Below, in pieces: positions 51,561-60,537 of a stretch of DNA of 64,000 bases (its first letter is position 1; each line of letters starts with the position of its first letter). Source of the stretch: SZUA-442 sp963753185 (GTDB taxonomy: Bacteria; Actinomycetota; Acidimicrobiia; Spongiisociales; UBA5794); the NCBI GenBank assembly GCA_963753185.1, contig CAVWBO010000007.1, positions 1 to 64,000 of the forward strand, read 5' to 3'. Below the pieces are notes generated by a model, which ran no database searches, was not told where the DNA came from, and saw nothing but the letters and a program-made list of their open reading frames with translations. Made by a program: the position numbers and the translations under genes.

Positions 51561-53243
51561 TCACGTGCCATCCTCGCAGGGGTAGTCGATCCCGGCACGG
51601 AGATTCCATACGATGTCTCGCGAGTACTCACCAGCGGAGTGGAACGTGCCCGCCATGGGGAGGGATCTCGGACCGCCGGCCGGTGACACGGCGAAGCTAC
51701 AGAACCCCTGGCCCGGACAGTCCCCTCCGGACAGGATCAGCCGCCGTCCGTACGCGGACCGCAGAACGTCGATCGACGAACCGGGCCCGACTCCATCGAC
51801 GGTCAGCAATGGGCTGTACCCGTCCACCCGCCAGCCGCGCACGGCATCGATACCCACCACTCGATCCTCGAAGGGCGTCTCGCAGCTCCCGCCCCAATCG
51901 GCGAAGACCACAGCGAGACCGAGCTCATCCCACCGTGCCGAACGCACGCCGACGGAACCCGGAGCGTGTGTATCGGGAGGCATGTCCATCGACTCCTCAT
52001 CGGGACGACCGAGCATCTCGACCAGGCGGTCCATCGCCCCGCCGGCGTCGTCACCGAACACGACGTCGCCGAGTCCATCCTCGGAAAGCCGCGGGAGCGC
52101 TGCGGGAACCTCCTTCCAGAAGAACGCAGAGTTCGCAGGTCCGATTCGATCGATCGCGTCGTTCGGGTGGACGAGGACTACCTCGTCAGCGACATCGCCA
52201 GCTACGGACAACGTGGTCATGAGGATCAGCGAGCCGTCGGAGTCGACTCCTGAGACCCTGGCATCCGCCCCGACATCGAGCTCGATCGACCGACGCTCGG
52301 ACCCGCGGAGGTCGAGTTCCGTGAGAACCGTGTGGGAGGTCGGGGGCTCGTTCGCCCCACTGCCTGAGACGACCATCACCACGGTGTGACCGTCAGGAGT
52401 CAGCACCGCCCGCATGGTGTCCACCGAGTTCTCCGCGTAGCACGGCGTCCCGTGCCCGCATCCAGGGTTGGGCCCAAACCGACAGCACGCTCCGGCGCAC
52501 TGCTTGCCGATCCAGGCGTCCTCGCTGCCTCCGAAGAGCGTGGTCAAGTCGGTGACCCCAGCGCACGCTCCGGAATCCGCATACGCTTGCCATGTCCACG
52601 CCACGAGACCTGCTGCCACCTGGATGCGCGTATCGGACGACTCGTAGGCGCCGATGATGCCGAGCGTGACTTCCGCTCCCGAGTCGAGGTTGAGGACCAC
52701 CAGGTAGGAGGTTTGGTCGTCTTCGTCCTCCACGACCATTCGTTCGTAGATCAGGTGCGGTTGCCCCTCGATCCACGCCACCTGGATCGGCGTGAGAGCG
52801 TTCCATCCTGATCCGTCCACCAACACGACCGGTTCCCTACCGGGTTGGACGATCCACTCGATGGGGACCGGCTCTGGCGGCCATCCGACCTCGAACTGGC
52901 CCCACTCCTGGAAGATCACGCCACCTCGGAGATCGGGGATCGCAACCCCGATGGGACGCCCACGCTCCACCACGACCTTCCCTTCGGGTCCGACGATGTC
53001 GATCCCGTCGTCGTGTGCGAGGAGGATCGGAACAGGGACGGTGGGGGTCGCCGCAGGGATCGTCGTGGTGTCCGGCAGCGTGGCGTCCGGCAGCGTGGTG
53101 TCCGGCAGGGTGGTGACGGGCATCGTCGTGGGCACGGATGGCTGGGACGTCGCCTCCGTGGGCCGTGTCGGTGTGACGTCCCCTCCCGAGCAGGCGGTGG
53201 TGAAGAGCGCCACGATGACGCAGATCCTGAGGAACCTGCGCAT
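51561..53243 (-). CDS. Large secreted lipoprotein with Pro/Thr linker
   Basis: A 560-residue exported protein. GGAGG precedes the ATG; the signal peptide ends LFTTAC, a somewhat unusual lipobox. Residues 25-70 are a Pro/Thr linker with TLPD repeats (a 15-bp DNA repeat near 53071-53116). The rest alternates short strands and loops with recurring V-L-x-L-D segments, consistent with a beta-propeller. A Cys-rich loop (KQCAGACCRFGPNPGCGHGT) near residue 240 stands out. No enzyme motif is recognised. Confidence 0.75.
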   Translation of the reverse strand: MRRFLRICVIVALFTTACSGGDVTPTRPTEATSQPSVPTTMPVTTLPDTTLPDATLPDTTTIPAATPTVPVPILLAHDDGIDIVGPEGKVVVERGRPIGVAIPDLRGGVIFQEWGQFEVGWPPEPVPIEWIVQPGREPVVLVDGSGWNALTPIQVAWIEGQPHLIYERMVVEDEDDQTSYLVVLNLDSGAEVTLGIIGAYESSDTRIQVAAGLVAWTWQAYADSGACAGVTDLTTLFGGSEDAWIGKQCAGACCRFGPNPGCGHGTPCYAENSVDTMRAVLTPDGHTVVMVVSGSGANEPPTSHTVLTELDLRGSERRSIELDVGADARVSGVDSDGSLILMTTLSVAGDVADEVVLVHPNDAIDRIGPANSAFFWKEVPAALPRLSEDGLGDVVFGDDAGGAMDRLVEMLGRPDEESMDMPPDTHAPGSVGVRSARWDELGLAVVFADWGGSCETPFEDRVVGIDAVRGWRVDGYSPLLTVDGVGPGSSIDVLRSAYGRRLILSGGDCPGQGFCSFAVSPAGGPRSLPMAGTFHSAGEYSRDIVWNLRAGIDYPCEDGT

Positions 53244-53405
53244 AGCCCACCTCCAACAGCGGAGTCGGCCCCAACTCGATCGTACTCCCGTCCGGCACCG
53301 CCGCCTACCCGCGACGACGCTGTCTCGGCATGGTTCCCGGACGATCCGGAGGGTCGGCCCCCACGACGAAGCCTGTCGGAGCCGAGTGGAGCCGCAGCGC
53401 GAGGA

Positions 53406-53891
53406 TCAGGACGAGGCGAGGACCACGACGACCCCACTGACCACGAGGACGATGTGAACCGACAGCAGCATCAGGCGGGGCACCCCGTACGGGTCATCGA
53501 GCATGTAGGGAACAGGGAACCAGCGGTACCAGAGCCACATGCCCAGAGAACCTCCGACGAGGATCCCGAGGGTGACAAGGATCCATCCGATCGTCTCGCT
53601 GCCATCTGTCGACAGGACCATGCCGACGAGCCCGAGGGTTACGAGGGTCGCAGGAAGAACGAGGGCGTATCGCACCAGGGGACGCGACAGGCTTGCAGCG
53701 AGGACGAGCGGCATGATGACCCACCCGGCGACGAGCAATGCCACGGCTGCCCGCGGCCCACCGCTGCGGATGGCCACCGCGGCGATCACCCCGAGTGCTG
53801 TTGCGCTCACCACGACGAGGCGGCGAACCCTTCGTGCGAATAGCGGATTGTCGGTGAGTTCGACACCCAGCCTGCGGTCGGTCAGCCTCAC
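53406..53891 (-). CDS. Four-helix membrane protein coupled to radical SAM gene
   Basis: A 161-residue protein with hydrophobic helices near residues 25-42, 48-66, 75-92, 103-122 and 142-158. The GTG start overlaps the radical SAM stop by GTGA, so the two are likely co-translated. No named family. It could anchor or help transport the radical SAM product, but that is only inferred from position. Confidence 0.68.
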   Translation of the reverse strand: MRLTDRRLGVELTDNPLFARRVRRLVVVSATALGVIAAVAIRSGGPRAAVALLVAGWVIMPLVLAASLSRPLVRYALVLPATLVTLGLVGMVLSTDGSETIGWILVTLGILVGGSLGMWLWYRWFPVPYMLDDPYGVPRLMLLSVHIVLVVSGVVVVLASS

Positions 53892-55219
53892 GCTGTCATC
53901 GCCTCCCCTGCGCGTCGCTTGGCACCGCTGCGGACCTGTTCCTTGAAGCCTGCACGCCGGCTCGCAAGGTTGTCCGCCGAGTAGATGTACCTGCCGAGTT
54001 CGACGAGCCCCGACTCGAGTTCAGCGACGCTCATGCCCATCGGCTCGAAGTTGACGTCGAAGAGCGTGCACTTCTCCCATGCAGTCGGTTCGATGATCCG
54101 ACCTTCGGCCATGAGGCGCTGGTACAGCGGAGTACCAGGGAACGGAGTGAGCACGGTGATCTGGACGTCGAAGGGGTTCGTCTCGTCGACGAACTCCTTG
54201 ATCGAGTCGAACACCTCGGGACCGTCGCCGTCCAGTCCGAGCACGAAACACGCGTTGAGGGCGATGCCGGACTCCTGGACGGTCTGGATCACGCTCGTGT
54301 ACTCGTCGAGCCGTCCCAGCTTCCAGTTCCGCTTGGTCTCGAGTCCGTCGAGCGCTGCGGGGTTGAGGCTCTCGAATCCAATCAGGATCTCGCGGCATCC
54401 TGCCTCACGCATCATGTCGAGGAGCGCAGGGTCATCGGCTATCGAGACATCGGTTTCCGTGAACCACGAGACGCCCTCGTTCCCGATCGCTTCGACGAGG
54501 GCGTGGGATCGACGTTTGGCGACGAAGGTGTTGTCATCGGAGAGCTCGACGAACGGGTTCGCCCAGATCTCCTTCATTGCCCGTATCTCCTCCCCGACCT
54601 TGTGGGGGGGCTTCAGCTTGTATCGCGGCGACAAGAGCACCGACGATGCGCAGAACTCGCACCGCCACGGGCACCCTCTCTGGGTCTGGACGGTCAGGCG
54701 GTTGTATCGATCGGGATCGAGGAGGTCGTAGCGAGGGATCGGCGCGTTCGCGAGGTCGTATGAACCATCCGAGCGGTAGATCCCCTCCAATTCCCCCGCG
54801 AGGGCGTCATCGAGGATCTGCCCCCACACCGGTTCACCCTCACCGACGACCACCGCGTCGCAGTGCGCCAGCGCCTCAACGGGCATGGAGGTGACGTGCA
54901 GGCCTCCCATGACCGTCGTCACGCCGTGGGCGCGGAACCGCTCGGAGAGGGCGTAGGCATCCTTCACCTGCGCCGAGTAGCTCGACAGCGCGGCGACGTC
55001 GCACCCGGGAAGGGGATCCAGATCGGCGATGTCGTCGACCTCGAAGTAGTCCACGTCGAACCGATCATCGGTGAGCGCAGCCAAGGTGAGGAGGCCGAGG
55101 CTTGGAAGCGAGGCGATCGTCCTCCCCCGCTCGACGAACCCCGGCAGGCTCAGGCCGAGGGCGGTCAGCTCCGGGTTGTAGGCCCGAACCCCTGACATCG
55201 CAATGAGGGCGATGCGCAT
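53888..55219 (-). CDS. Radical SAM protein with B12-binding domain
   Basis: A 443-residue protein. Residues 5-150 match the B12-binding fold; residues 175-400 are a radical SAM core with the CxxxCxxC cluster in CPWRCEFC. DDNTFVAKRR and FVLGLDGDGPEVFDSIKEFV are typical of B12-dependent methyltransferases and cyclases such as hopanoid-modifying HpnP/HpnJ relatives. AAGGAAG precedes the ATG at 55219. The substrate is unknown; it may modify a lipid or secondary metabolite. The next gene, a four-helix membrane protein, is coupled. Confidence 0.88.
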   Translation of the reverse strand: MRIALIAMSGVRAYNPELTALGLSLPGFVERGRTIASLPSLGLLTLAALTDDRFDVDYFEVDDIADLDPLPGCDVAALSSYSAQVKDAYALSERFRAHGVTTVMGGLHVTSMPVEALAHCDAVVVGEGEPVWGQILDDALAGELEGIYRSDGSYDLANAPIPRYDLLDPDRYNRLTVQTQRGCPWRCEFCASSVLLSPRYKLKPPHKVGEEIRAMKEIWANPFVELSDDNTFVAKRRSHALVEAIGNEGVSWFTETDVSIADDPALLDMMREAGCREILIGFESLNPAALDGLETKRNWKLGRLDEYTSVIQTVQESGIALNACFVLGLDGDGPEVFDSIKEFVDETNPFDVQITVLTPFPGTPLYQRLMAEGRIIEPTAWEKCTLFDVNFEPMGMSVAELESGLVELGRYIYSADNLASRRAGFKEQVRSGAKRRAGEAMTA

Positions 55220-55311
55220 GGCGCTTCCTTGCTTCCTCCTCCCAAGGTACTCCCTTCGGGTGCCCCCTGGCACCCGCATCCGTCACGAAGGAGTCGGTGC
55301 GCGCTCGCGCA

Positions 55312-56433
55312 TCACGGGCGACCTATCCGGAACGGGCTCAGATCGAAGCGGGATCCTCCCTCCGTCGCGAGGTCGACGAGGATCTCACCGATCGTTGGGG
55401 CGAACTTGAAACCGTGACCCGAGCATGGGCTCGCAACGAGGACCCGATCGTCCGCTGGGTGCCGATCGAGGATGAAGTCCTCGTCCGGCGTATTGGTGTA
55501 CATGCACACAGCGCTATCGATCACGGGCCCCCTGGCGGATGGAATGGTCGAGCTGAGGATGTCGAGCAGTTCGTCGGCCTCGTCGGGCCAGACGGTTCGA
55601 TCGATCGAGTCGGGATCCGCGGCCGTCCCCTCGTGGTGGATCGCGATCTTGACGCCTCGTCCCTGGTCGGGGAACCCGTAGAAGGTTCTCCCCTGCTCCC
55701 ACTCCCACAGGAAGACAGGGAAGCGTGAGGGTTGGAACGGCTCCCGCCCACCGGAGGGCTCCAGCCAGAACAGCACCTGCCGCTTCACCGTGAGGGGAAG
55801 GTCGAGTGCGGTGAGGTCGCCCGCCATCCAAGGTCCGGCGCTGAGGATGAGCCGATCTGCCCGGTACCGACCGGTCGCCGTGCCCACCTCCACACTCGAT
55901 CCGGACTCCCAACCCTCGACCGGTGTGTCGTAGTGGAGCACGGCACCTCGGTGCTCGGCCACGCGGAGCGCTGCTTCGATGCCGACCTCAGGCGTGAGTG
56001 ATCCGGCGCGTGGCTCGTAGAGACCCAGCGTGTCGTCGCCAACCTCGAATGCAGGGAAGCGATGCCTGATCTGTGCTCCGGTCAGCACCTCTGCCTCGAG
56101 CCCGAACGCCTCCATGCTGGCGACGGCGCCGGTTGCGACCGCCCCGTCGCGGGGACCGAGCATCAACCCACCGGTACGCAGGTAGATGCTGCGACCCGAT
56201 TCCCGCTCGAGTTCCTCCCAGAGCCGGTACGCCTCTTGGACGAGTGGCACGTAGTAGCGCTGCTCGGAGTAGGCCTCTCGAATGATGCGACTGTGCCCCG
56301 TGGAGGATCCGTTCGCGTGCGGGGGTCTGAATCGGTCGAAACCGATCACCCGCATGCCCCGACGAGTCGCCTGCCACGCCGCCATGCTGCCCATCGCACC
56401 CAATCCGACGATCGCCAGGTCGTACGGGGCCAA
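55312..56433 (-). CDS. Monomeric sarcosine oxidase / N-methyltryptophan oxidase-like flavoenzyme
   Basis: A 373-residue DAO-family flavoprotein. The N-terminal FAD motif is VGLGAMGSMAAWQATRRG. The conserved Cys that binds FAD covalently in monomeric sarcosine oxidase is kept in SAVCMYTNTPDEDFILDRHP (about C310). AGGAGG precedes a TTG at 56433, the most plausible start; in-frame codons at 56460 and 56472 lie upstream. It should oxidise a secondary amine to an imine with hydrogen peroxide release. It diverges from an arginase-family gene. Confidence 0.88.
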   Translation of the reverse strand: MAPYDLAIVGLGAMGSMAAWQATRRGMRVIGFDRFRPPHANGSSTGHSRIIREAYSEQRYYVPLVQEAYRLWEELERESGRSIYLRTGGLMLGPRDGAVATGAVASMEAFGLEAEVLTGAQIRHRFPAFEVGDDTLGLYEPRAGSLTPEVGIEAALRVAEHRGAVLHYDTPVEGWESGSSVEVGTATGRYRADRLILSAGPWMAGDLTALDLPLTVKRQVLFWLEPSGGREPFQPSRFPVFLWEWEQGRTFYGFPDQGRGVKIAIHHEGTAADPDSIDRTVWPDEADELLDILSSTIPSARGPVIDSAVCMYTNTPDEDFILDRHPADDRVLVASPCSGHGFKFAPTIGEILVDLATEGGSRFDLSPFRIGRP

Positions 56434-56519
56434 TGGTCCTCCTGTGCCACCTCGGTGCATCCGTTGCGGCATTATCGCGCCGCTCGCTGCTCTGCGTAGG
56501 ACGCCGCTTCGTGGCCGGG

Positions 56520-56525
56520 TACATT
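56520..56525 (+). promoter_or_regulatory. Candidate leaderless -10 box (TACATT)
   Basis: TACATT ends 6 nt before the GTG at 56532. A leaderless transcript would begin at the start codon, supporting GTG over other candidates. Confidence 0.5.
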
Positions 56526-56531
56526 GGAGTC

Positions 56532-57275
56532 GTGAGCATTGTGAAGGTGCCGTACTTCATGGGCGATCCCATGGATGGCTTCGAGGTTCCGCCGCCTCAT
56601 CACACGCTCACGCCGGTCCTGCCCGATGGGACACCGCAAGAGCGCATGGCGGTGCTGTACGCCGACCTCGCGGAATCGATCGAGGCGATCGAACATCCCG
56701 TCGTCTACGCGGGTGATTGCGTGAGCATCATCGGGGTGCTCGCCGGCCTCGAGCGTCGCAACCTGTTCCCGACGCTCTTCTTCTTCGACGCCCACGGGGA
56801 TTTCAACACCTGGGAGACATCACCGTCTGGATTCATCGGCGGCATGCCATTGGCGATGGTGACCGGTCGGGGCGAGCAGACAATCGTTCGAGGTGCCGGA
56901 CTCACCCCCCTGCCCGACGATCGGGTGGTGCTCGTCGACGGACGAAGCCTCGATCCTGGTGAGGATGCGGCGATCGAGGCGTCGGGCATCCGTGTCGTAT
57001 CCGTGGACAGCGTCGCGCACAGCATCCCTCCCGAGGGCCCGATCTACGTCCACGTCGATGCAGACGTGGTCGACCCCCAGCACATGCCAGCCATGAACTA
57101 CCCGGCTCCTGAAGGTCCGTCGCTCGATGCCGTGCGAAGGGCGTTGATCCACCTCGCCGTCTCAGGCAGGGTCGTGGCGTTCTCCGTGTCCTCGTGGAAC
57201 CCCGCCCTTCCCGGGGCCGCTGAGGCATACGAGGCAACCCTCCGACTCGCGGCGCCCTTCATCGCCGAGGTGTGA
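56532..57275 (+). CDS. Arginase/agmatinase-family protein
   Basis: A 247-residue ureohydrolase-fold protein. It keeps FFDAHGDFNT (Asp86, His88, Asp90) and VHVDADVVDP, two of the manganese motifs. The first motif, GGDH in arginases, reads AGDC, so the His ligand is Cys (C63). A Cys here recurs in a subgroup of arginase-like proteins whose reaction is unclear. Guanidine hydrolysis is therefore possible but not safe to assume. A GTG start fits a leaderless promoter. Confidence 0.82.
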   Translation: MSIVKVPYFMGDPMDGFEVPPPHHTLTPVLPDGTPQERMAVLYADLAESIEAIEHPVVYAGDCVSIIGVLAGLERRNLFPTLFFFDAHGDFNTWETSPSGFIGGMPLAMVTGRGEQTIVRGAGLTPLPDDRVVLVDGRSLDPGEDAAIEASGIRVVSVDSVAHSIPPEGPIYVHVDADVVDPQHMPAMNYPAPEGPSLDAVRRALIHLAVSGRVVAFSVSSWNPALPGAAEAYEATLRLAAPFIAEV

Positions 57276-57356
57276 CGATCGACGCGTCGGCCCGCTAGAG
57301 CGGAGGCACAGGCGGACCGATGGAACACGAACGTGTCGGCATCTGTTGGGTCCACC

Positions 57357-57782
57357 ATGCGCAAGATGACCCATGACGAGGCGATCGCGTTCCTGTCCCA
57401 AGGCACCCGGACCGGCAAGCTGGCAACCGTCCGCTCGGACGGTCGACCGCATGTGACGCCCGTCTGGTTCGTCGTCGATGGCAGCGACATCGTCTTCAAC
57501 ACCTGGCACACGACCGCGAAGGCGAAGCATCTTCGCCGCGATCCGAGGGTTGCAATGGTCGTCGACCTCGATGGACCGCCATACGCCCACGTGACCGTCG
57601 AAGGATCGGCTTCCGTATCTGACGACCTCGAAGAGGTCCGACGGTTCGCGACGATGATCGGACGACGCTACATGGGCGCGGATCGGGCGGAGGAGTTCGG
57701 CGCACGCAACGGCGTGGAAGGCGAGCTCCTGGTGCGCGTGCACATGGATCGCCTCATCGGGCACGGCAACGTCAGCGGCTGA
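57357..57782 (+). CDS. PPOX-class (F420/FMN) flavoprotein
   Basis: A 141-residue split-barrel protein of the pyridoxamine-phosphate-oxidase-like family. Recognisable blocks are GTRTGKLATVRSDGRPHVTPVW and VFNTWHTTAKAKHLRRDPRV. In actinobacteria such TIGR03618-type proteins often bind F420 and reduce or bind small compounds. The ATG at 57357 is chosen; an in-frame GTG at 57333 is possible. Function beyond the fold is not determined. Confidence 0.85.
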   Translation: MRKMTHDEAIAFLSQGTRTGKLATVRSDGRPHVTPVWFVVDGSDIVFNTWHTTAKAKHLRRDPRVAMVVDLDGPPYAHVTVEGSASVSDDLEEVRRFATMIGRRYMGADRAEEFGARNGVEGELLVRVHMDRLIGHGNVSG

Positions 57783-57817
57783 CCCGGCGGCTGTTCCCTT
57801 GGCTGACCCGCGTCGGG

Positions 57818-58484
57818 TCACACCTCGATGTCGACGATCAGTGCGCCGTGGTCGGTGCCGGCGATCCGCACCACGTCGGTCGACACTGGCATGGCATCCA
57901 CAATGAATGCGTGATCGATGCGAAGCCATCGCGGACCCCTGAGGAAATGCGACCAGGTCGCCTGTGTGGTGCCGGTGTGGCGTGCCGCGTCGGCACCGAG
58001 GGCGGCGAGCGCCTTGTACTCGTGCCACTGGGTCGTCGAGTTCATGTCCCCTACGATCACCCTGGCACCGACGCGTTCCCGATATCGTTCCGCGAGACCG
58101 CCGACCTGGCCCCGCCTCGCCGCCCGCGACGACGGACCATGGCCAATCGATCGGGTTCGTCAGATGCACGTTGACGACCTCGAGCTGCACGCCGAGTCCC
58201 GGCCACGACGCAGGCTCGAGCGTGGCCGACCATCCTGACCGTTTCGGTAGTTCCACGGGCTGCACGACGACAGGATGGCGGGTGGCTATCCCGAGTCCGA
58301 AGCCGTCGGTACGCGGATCGAGATGTCCATGGATGTGGGAGCCTGCGATCACCTCTACGAGGCGCGGGCCCAATTCCTGGACAGCGACGACGTCAGGTTG
58401 CGCGTCGGCGATCGCGCGTCGCAGCGCGTCGGGATGGGCTCGATCGACGAGGAGGTTCGCCGACATGATGCGGAGTCTGGCCAT
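57818..58484 (-). pseudogene. Endonuclease/exonuclease/phosphatase-family gene, frameshifted
   Basis: Two frames together form one EEP-fold protein of about 220 residues. The first frame starts ARLRIMSANLLVDRAHPDAL and holds QELGPRLVEVI and VNVHLTNPIDWPWSVV. At about 58105-58135, a GC-rich run, the correct reading moves by one base. The second frame continues GGLAERYRERVGARVIVGDM, with VGDMNST, a SHFLRGPRWLRIDH segment and GTDHGALIVDIEV, and stops at 57818. All catalytic motifs survive if the frame is repaired. It is a recent pseudogene or a one-base sequence error. Confidence 0.82.
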
Positions 58485-58554
58485 GGCGCCGTGAGGGTAC
58501 CGCCGACAGGCCATTCGACCGTCCCCCCGGACGCACCACCCCAACTTGCTCGGC

Positions 58555-58638
58555 ATGCAGATCCGGCCCCTCGGACCCGAAGACGCGGCGCTCGTCTCTG
58601 ACGCAGCGGGCCTCTTCGACAATCCGCCGTCCGTCCCG
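58555..58638 (+). pseudogene. N-terminal fragment of a GNAT acetyltransferase-like gene
   Basis: The stretch encodes MQIRPLGPEDAALVSDAAGL then FDNPP, which strongly resembles the first strand and helix of GNAT acetyltransferases. The continuation loses GNAT character and soon runs into the end of the convergent CorA gene. No acetyl-CoA motif follows. It looks like a truncated remnant. Confidence 0.5.
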
Positions 58639-58700
58639 TTCGCCCACACCTACCCGCCAAGGACAGTGTCGCGTCACCCGAGGAGCGCCGTCACTCACCG

Positions 58701-59813
58701 CTATGTGTCGAGTGGATCGTCCGGCAGCCTCTTCACCGTCGATGCCGACCGTAACGGCATGGTGGAGATCTCGAGCACGGCTCCCGTCACGTGGGCCGGA
58801 GTCCACGCTGCTTCGATCAGTCCCCTTCCGAGCGTTGCCCCTGCTGCCCGTCCCGAGGGCCTACGGATCCAATCCGCGGCGATGAACACGCCGAGGGACA
58901 GGGCCGCGATCACGATCATCACCACGACGACCACGATCCATCCCCAGGTCACGTCGATGCCGGGTAGCGACACGAAGTTCATGCCGAAGAAGCCCGTGAT
59001 GAGGCTGAGCGGAAGCATGATGGCCGCATAGATCGTGAGGACCTTCGTCACGTCTGTGGCCTTGCGTGCCTCTGCGCCCCGGTATGCATCGAGCGTCTCA
59101 GCCAGGAACCCGCGCGCGATGATGAGCTCCGTCGCCGCTCGGTCGGCGACGTCGAACACGTCTGAGAACCTGCGCCTACCTTCCGCCGTGATGAGTGCGG
59201 ACGAACTGAGCCTGAGGAGGTCGAAGACCTCACGCTGCGGATGGACGATGCGCCGCAAGGCGGACAGATCCGATCGGATCGCCGTGATCTCGCCGATCGT
59301 GCGGACGTCCGCTGTCAGTGCGAGCTCGATGAGGCCGTCCACCTTGTCATCGAACTGTTCGAGGACCGCCAGGAGACGTCGCGCTACGACGTCTGCGAGG
59401 TGGCCGAGGAGGACATCGACGGTGCCGGATGCGAGGGCTGCGTTGGCCTGGACCTCGTTCCACAGGGCGTCGATCGCCGGCGCGGCTTCATGGCGGATCG
59501 TGACCAACGTGTCACTCGTCAGGAAGCAGTCGATCTCATACGTCCGGACCTCACCGATCCGCAGGCCGTGCAGGACGATGAGCATGTGTGATCCGAAGTC
59601 GTCGACCTTCGGAAGGTCGGACTCGTCGACGGCATCTCGCAGTCCCAGGGGATCGAGCCGGAGCGAATCGAGGTAGGTCGCGACCTCCTCGCTCGAGGAA
59701 TCCCCAACTTCGATGTCGATCCACGTCCAGGGCGGTGGTGGCGCGGAAACGATCCGATCGACCTCGTGCGCGGCGGATCCATCCTGTTGGCCTACGAGGA
59801 TCCGTGCATTCAC
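58701..59813 (-). CDS. corA: CorA-family magnesium/cobalt transporter
   Basis: A 370-residue CorA/ZntB-family protein. The cytoplasmic funnel domain (residues 1-280) has long amphipathic helices. The C-terminal two helices are preceded by the defining GMN signature in LITGFFGMNF, followed by the short periplasmic loop. It is an inner membrane pentamer that admits Mg2+. An unusual extra C-terminal tail of about 50 residues follows the second helix. A GTG at 59813 is chosen, with weak ribosome-site support. Confidence 0.9.
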   Translation of the reverse strand: MNARILVGQQDGSAAHEVDRIVSAPPPPWTWIDIEVGDSSSEEVATYLDSLRLDPLGLRDAVDESDLPKVDDFGSHMLIVLHGLRIGEVRTYEIDCFLTSDTLVTIRHEAAPAIDALWNEVQANAALASGTVDVLLGHLADVVARRLLAVLEQFDDKVDGLIELALTADVRTIGEITAIRSDLSALRRIVHPQREVFDLLRLSSSALITAEGRRRFSDVFDVADRAATELIIARGFLAETLDAYRGAEARKATDVTKVLTIYAAIMLPLSLITGFFGMNFVSLPGIDVTWGWIVVVVVMIVIAALSLGVFIAADWIRRPSGRAAGATLGRGLIEAAWTPAHVTGAVLEISTMPLRSASTVKRLPDDPLDT

Positions 59814-59922
59814 ACCACCATCATGGCGGAGACCATGTCGTCGACCAACAACCGTCAGACCCACACGATTCAGTGACCGAGAGCCGTGCAACACTCACGC
59901 GTCGCACACATCCCATGCGATA

Positions 59923-60537
59923 TCAGGACGGGGTTCGGTACGCCACCTCGGCCTCGGCTGCTCCTGCCCCATCGCGGTCCCTGGCGGTTCGAGGAACAGG
60001 GTCGGGACGACCCTGTTCCGAGAGCGCCGTCACGATGCGCAACGCAGTGAGGGCCAACGCAACCAGGCCGGCACCGATGTACATGCCAGCGACCCAGGGG
60101 TTGGCGGTGTCGGTACCCGCGGCAACGCCGTGCGCAAGGGCTGCGATGAACGATCCGAAGGAGAGGTAGTGGATGGCCCTCCACCGACTCTGGCCGATCC
60201 AGCGCTTGACGTAGAAGCTGATCGTCACGATCGCCATGGTCCAGAAGGCGGCGATTCCGAGGGCAACCGACAAGGGTTCCCACTCGCTCACTCCGGGGAC
60301 CAGGATGTCGAACCAGGTGAAGTCAACGAACTCGTCGACTGAGAGTGTCACGAGGTGAACACCGGTCGCGACGACCGCAGCAAGGCTGAACGATTCGTGG
60401 ATCCACTGGAGCCCTTTCGCCTTGACCGCTCGACCGAACACCTTGCCGGAGATCATCAAACCCCAGATGACCGATGCGGAGAGCAGGGCGAATGCGGCGA
60501 GGCCAGAGCCTCGGATCAGGTACCAGGTGAGGTTCAT
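59923..60537 (-). CDS. Ferric reductase-like transmembrane protein
   Basis: A 204-residue, six-helix protein of the ferric-reductase-like (FRD-TM/MsrQ-like) fold. His residues in WIHESFSL, GVHLVTL, AIHYLSF and LAHGVAAG provide two haem-b axial pairs, a plan for moving electrons across the membrane. It lacks the flavin and NADPH domains of full reductases. The ATG overlaps the ApbE stop by ATGA, and it is the last gene of the five-gene operon. Confidence 0.85.
   Translation of the reverse strand: MNLTWYLIRGSGLAAFALLSASVIWGLMISGKVFGRAVKAKGLQWIHESFSLAAVVATGVHLVTLSVDEFVDFTWFDILVPGVSEWEPLSVALGIAAFWTMAIVTISFYVKRWIGQSRWRAIHYLSFGSFIAALAHGVAAGTDTANPWVAGMYIGAGLVALALTALRIVTALSEQGRPDPVPRTARDRDGAGAAEAEVAYRTPS

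Noticed and set aside
55312..57275. Calling the divergent pair a creatine degradation pathway
   Set aside because: There is no creatininase, and the arginase-like protein lacks a key metal-binding His, so the link is too weak.
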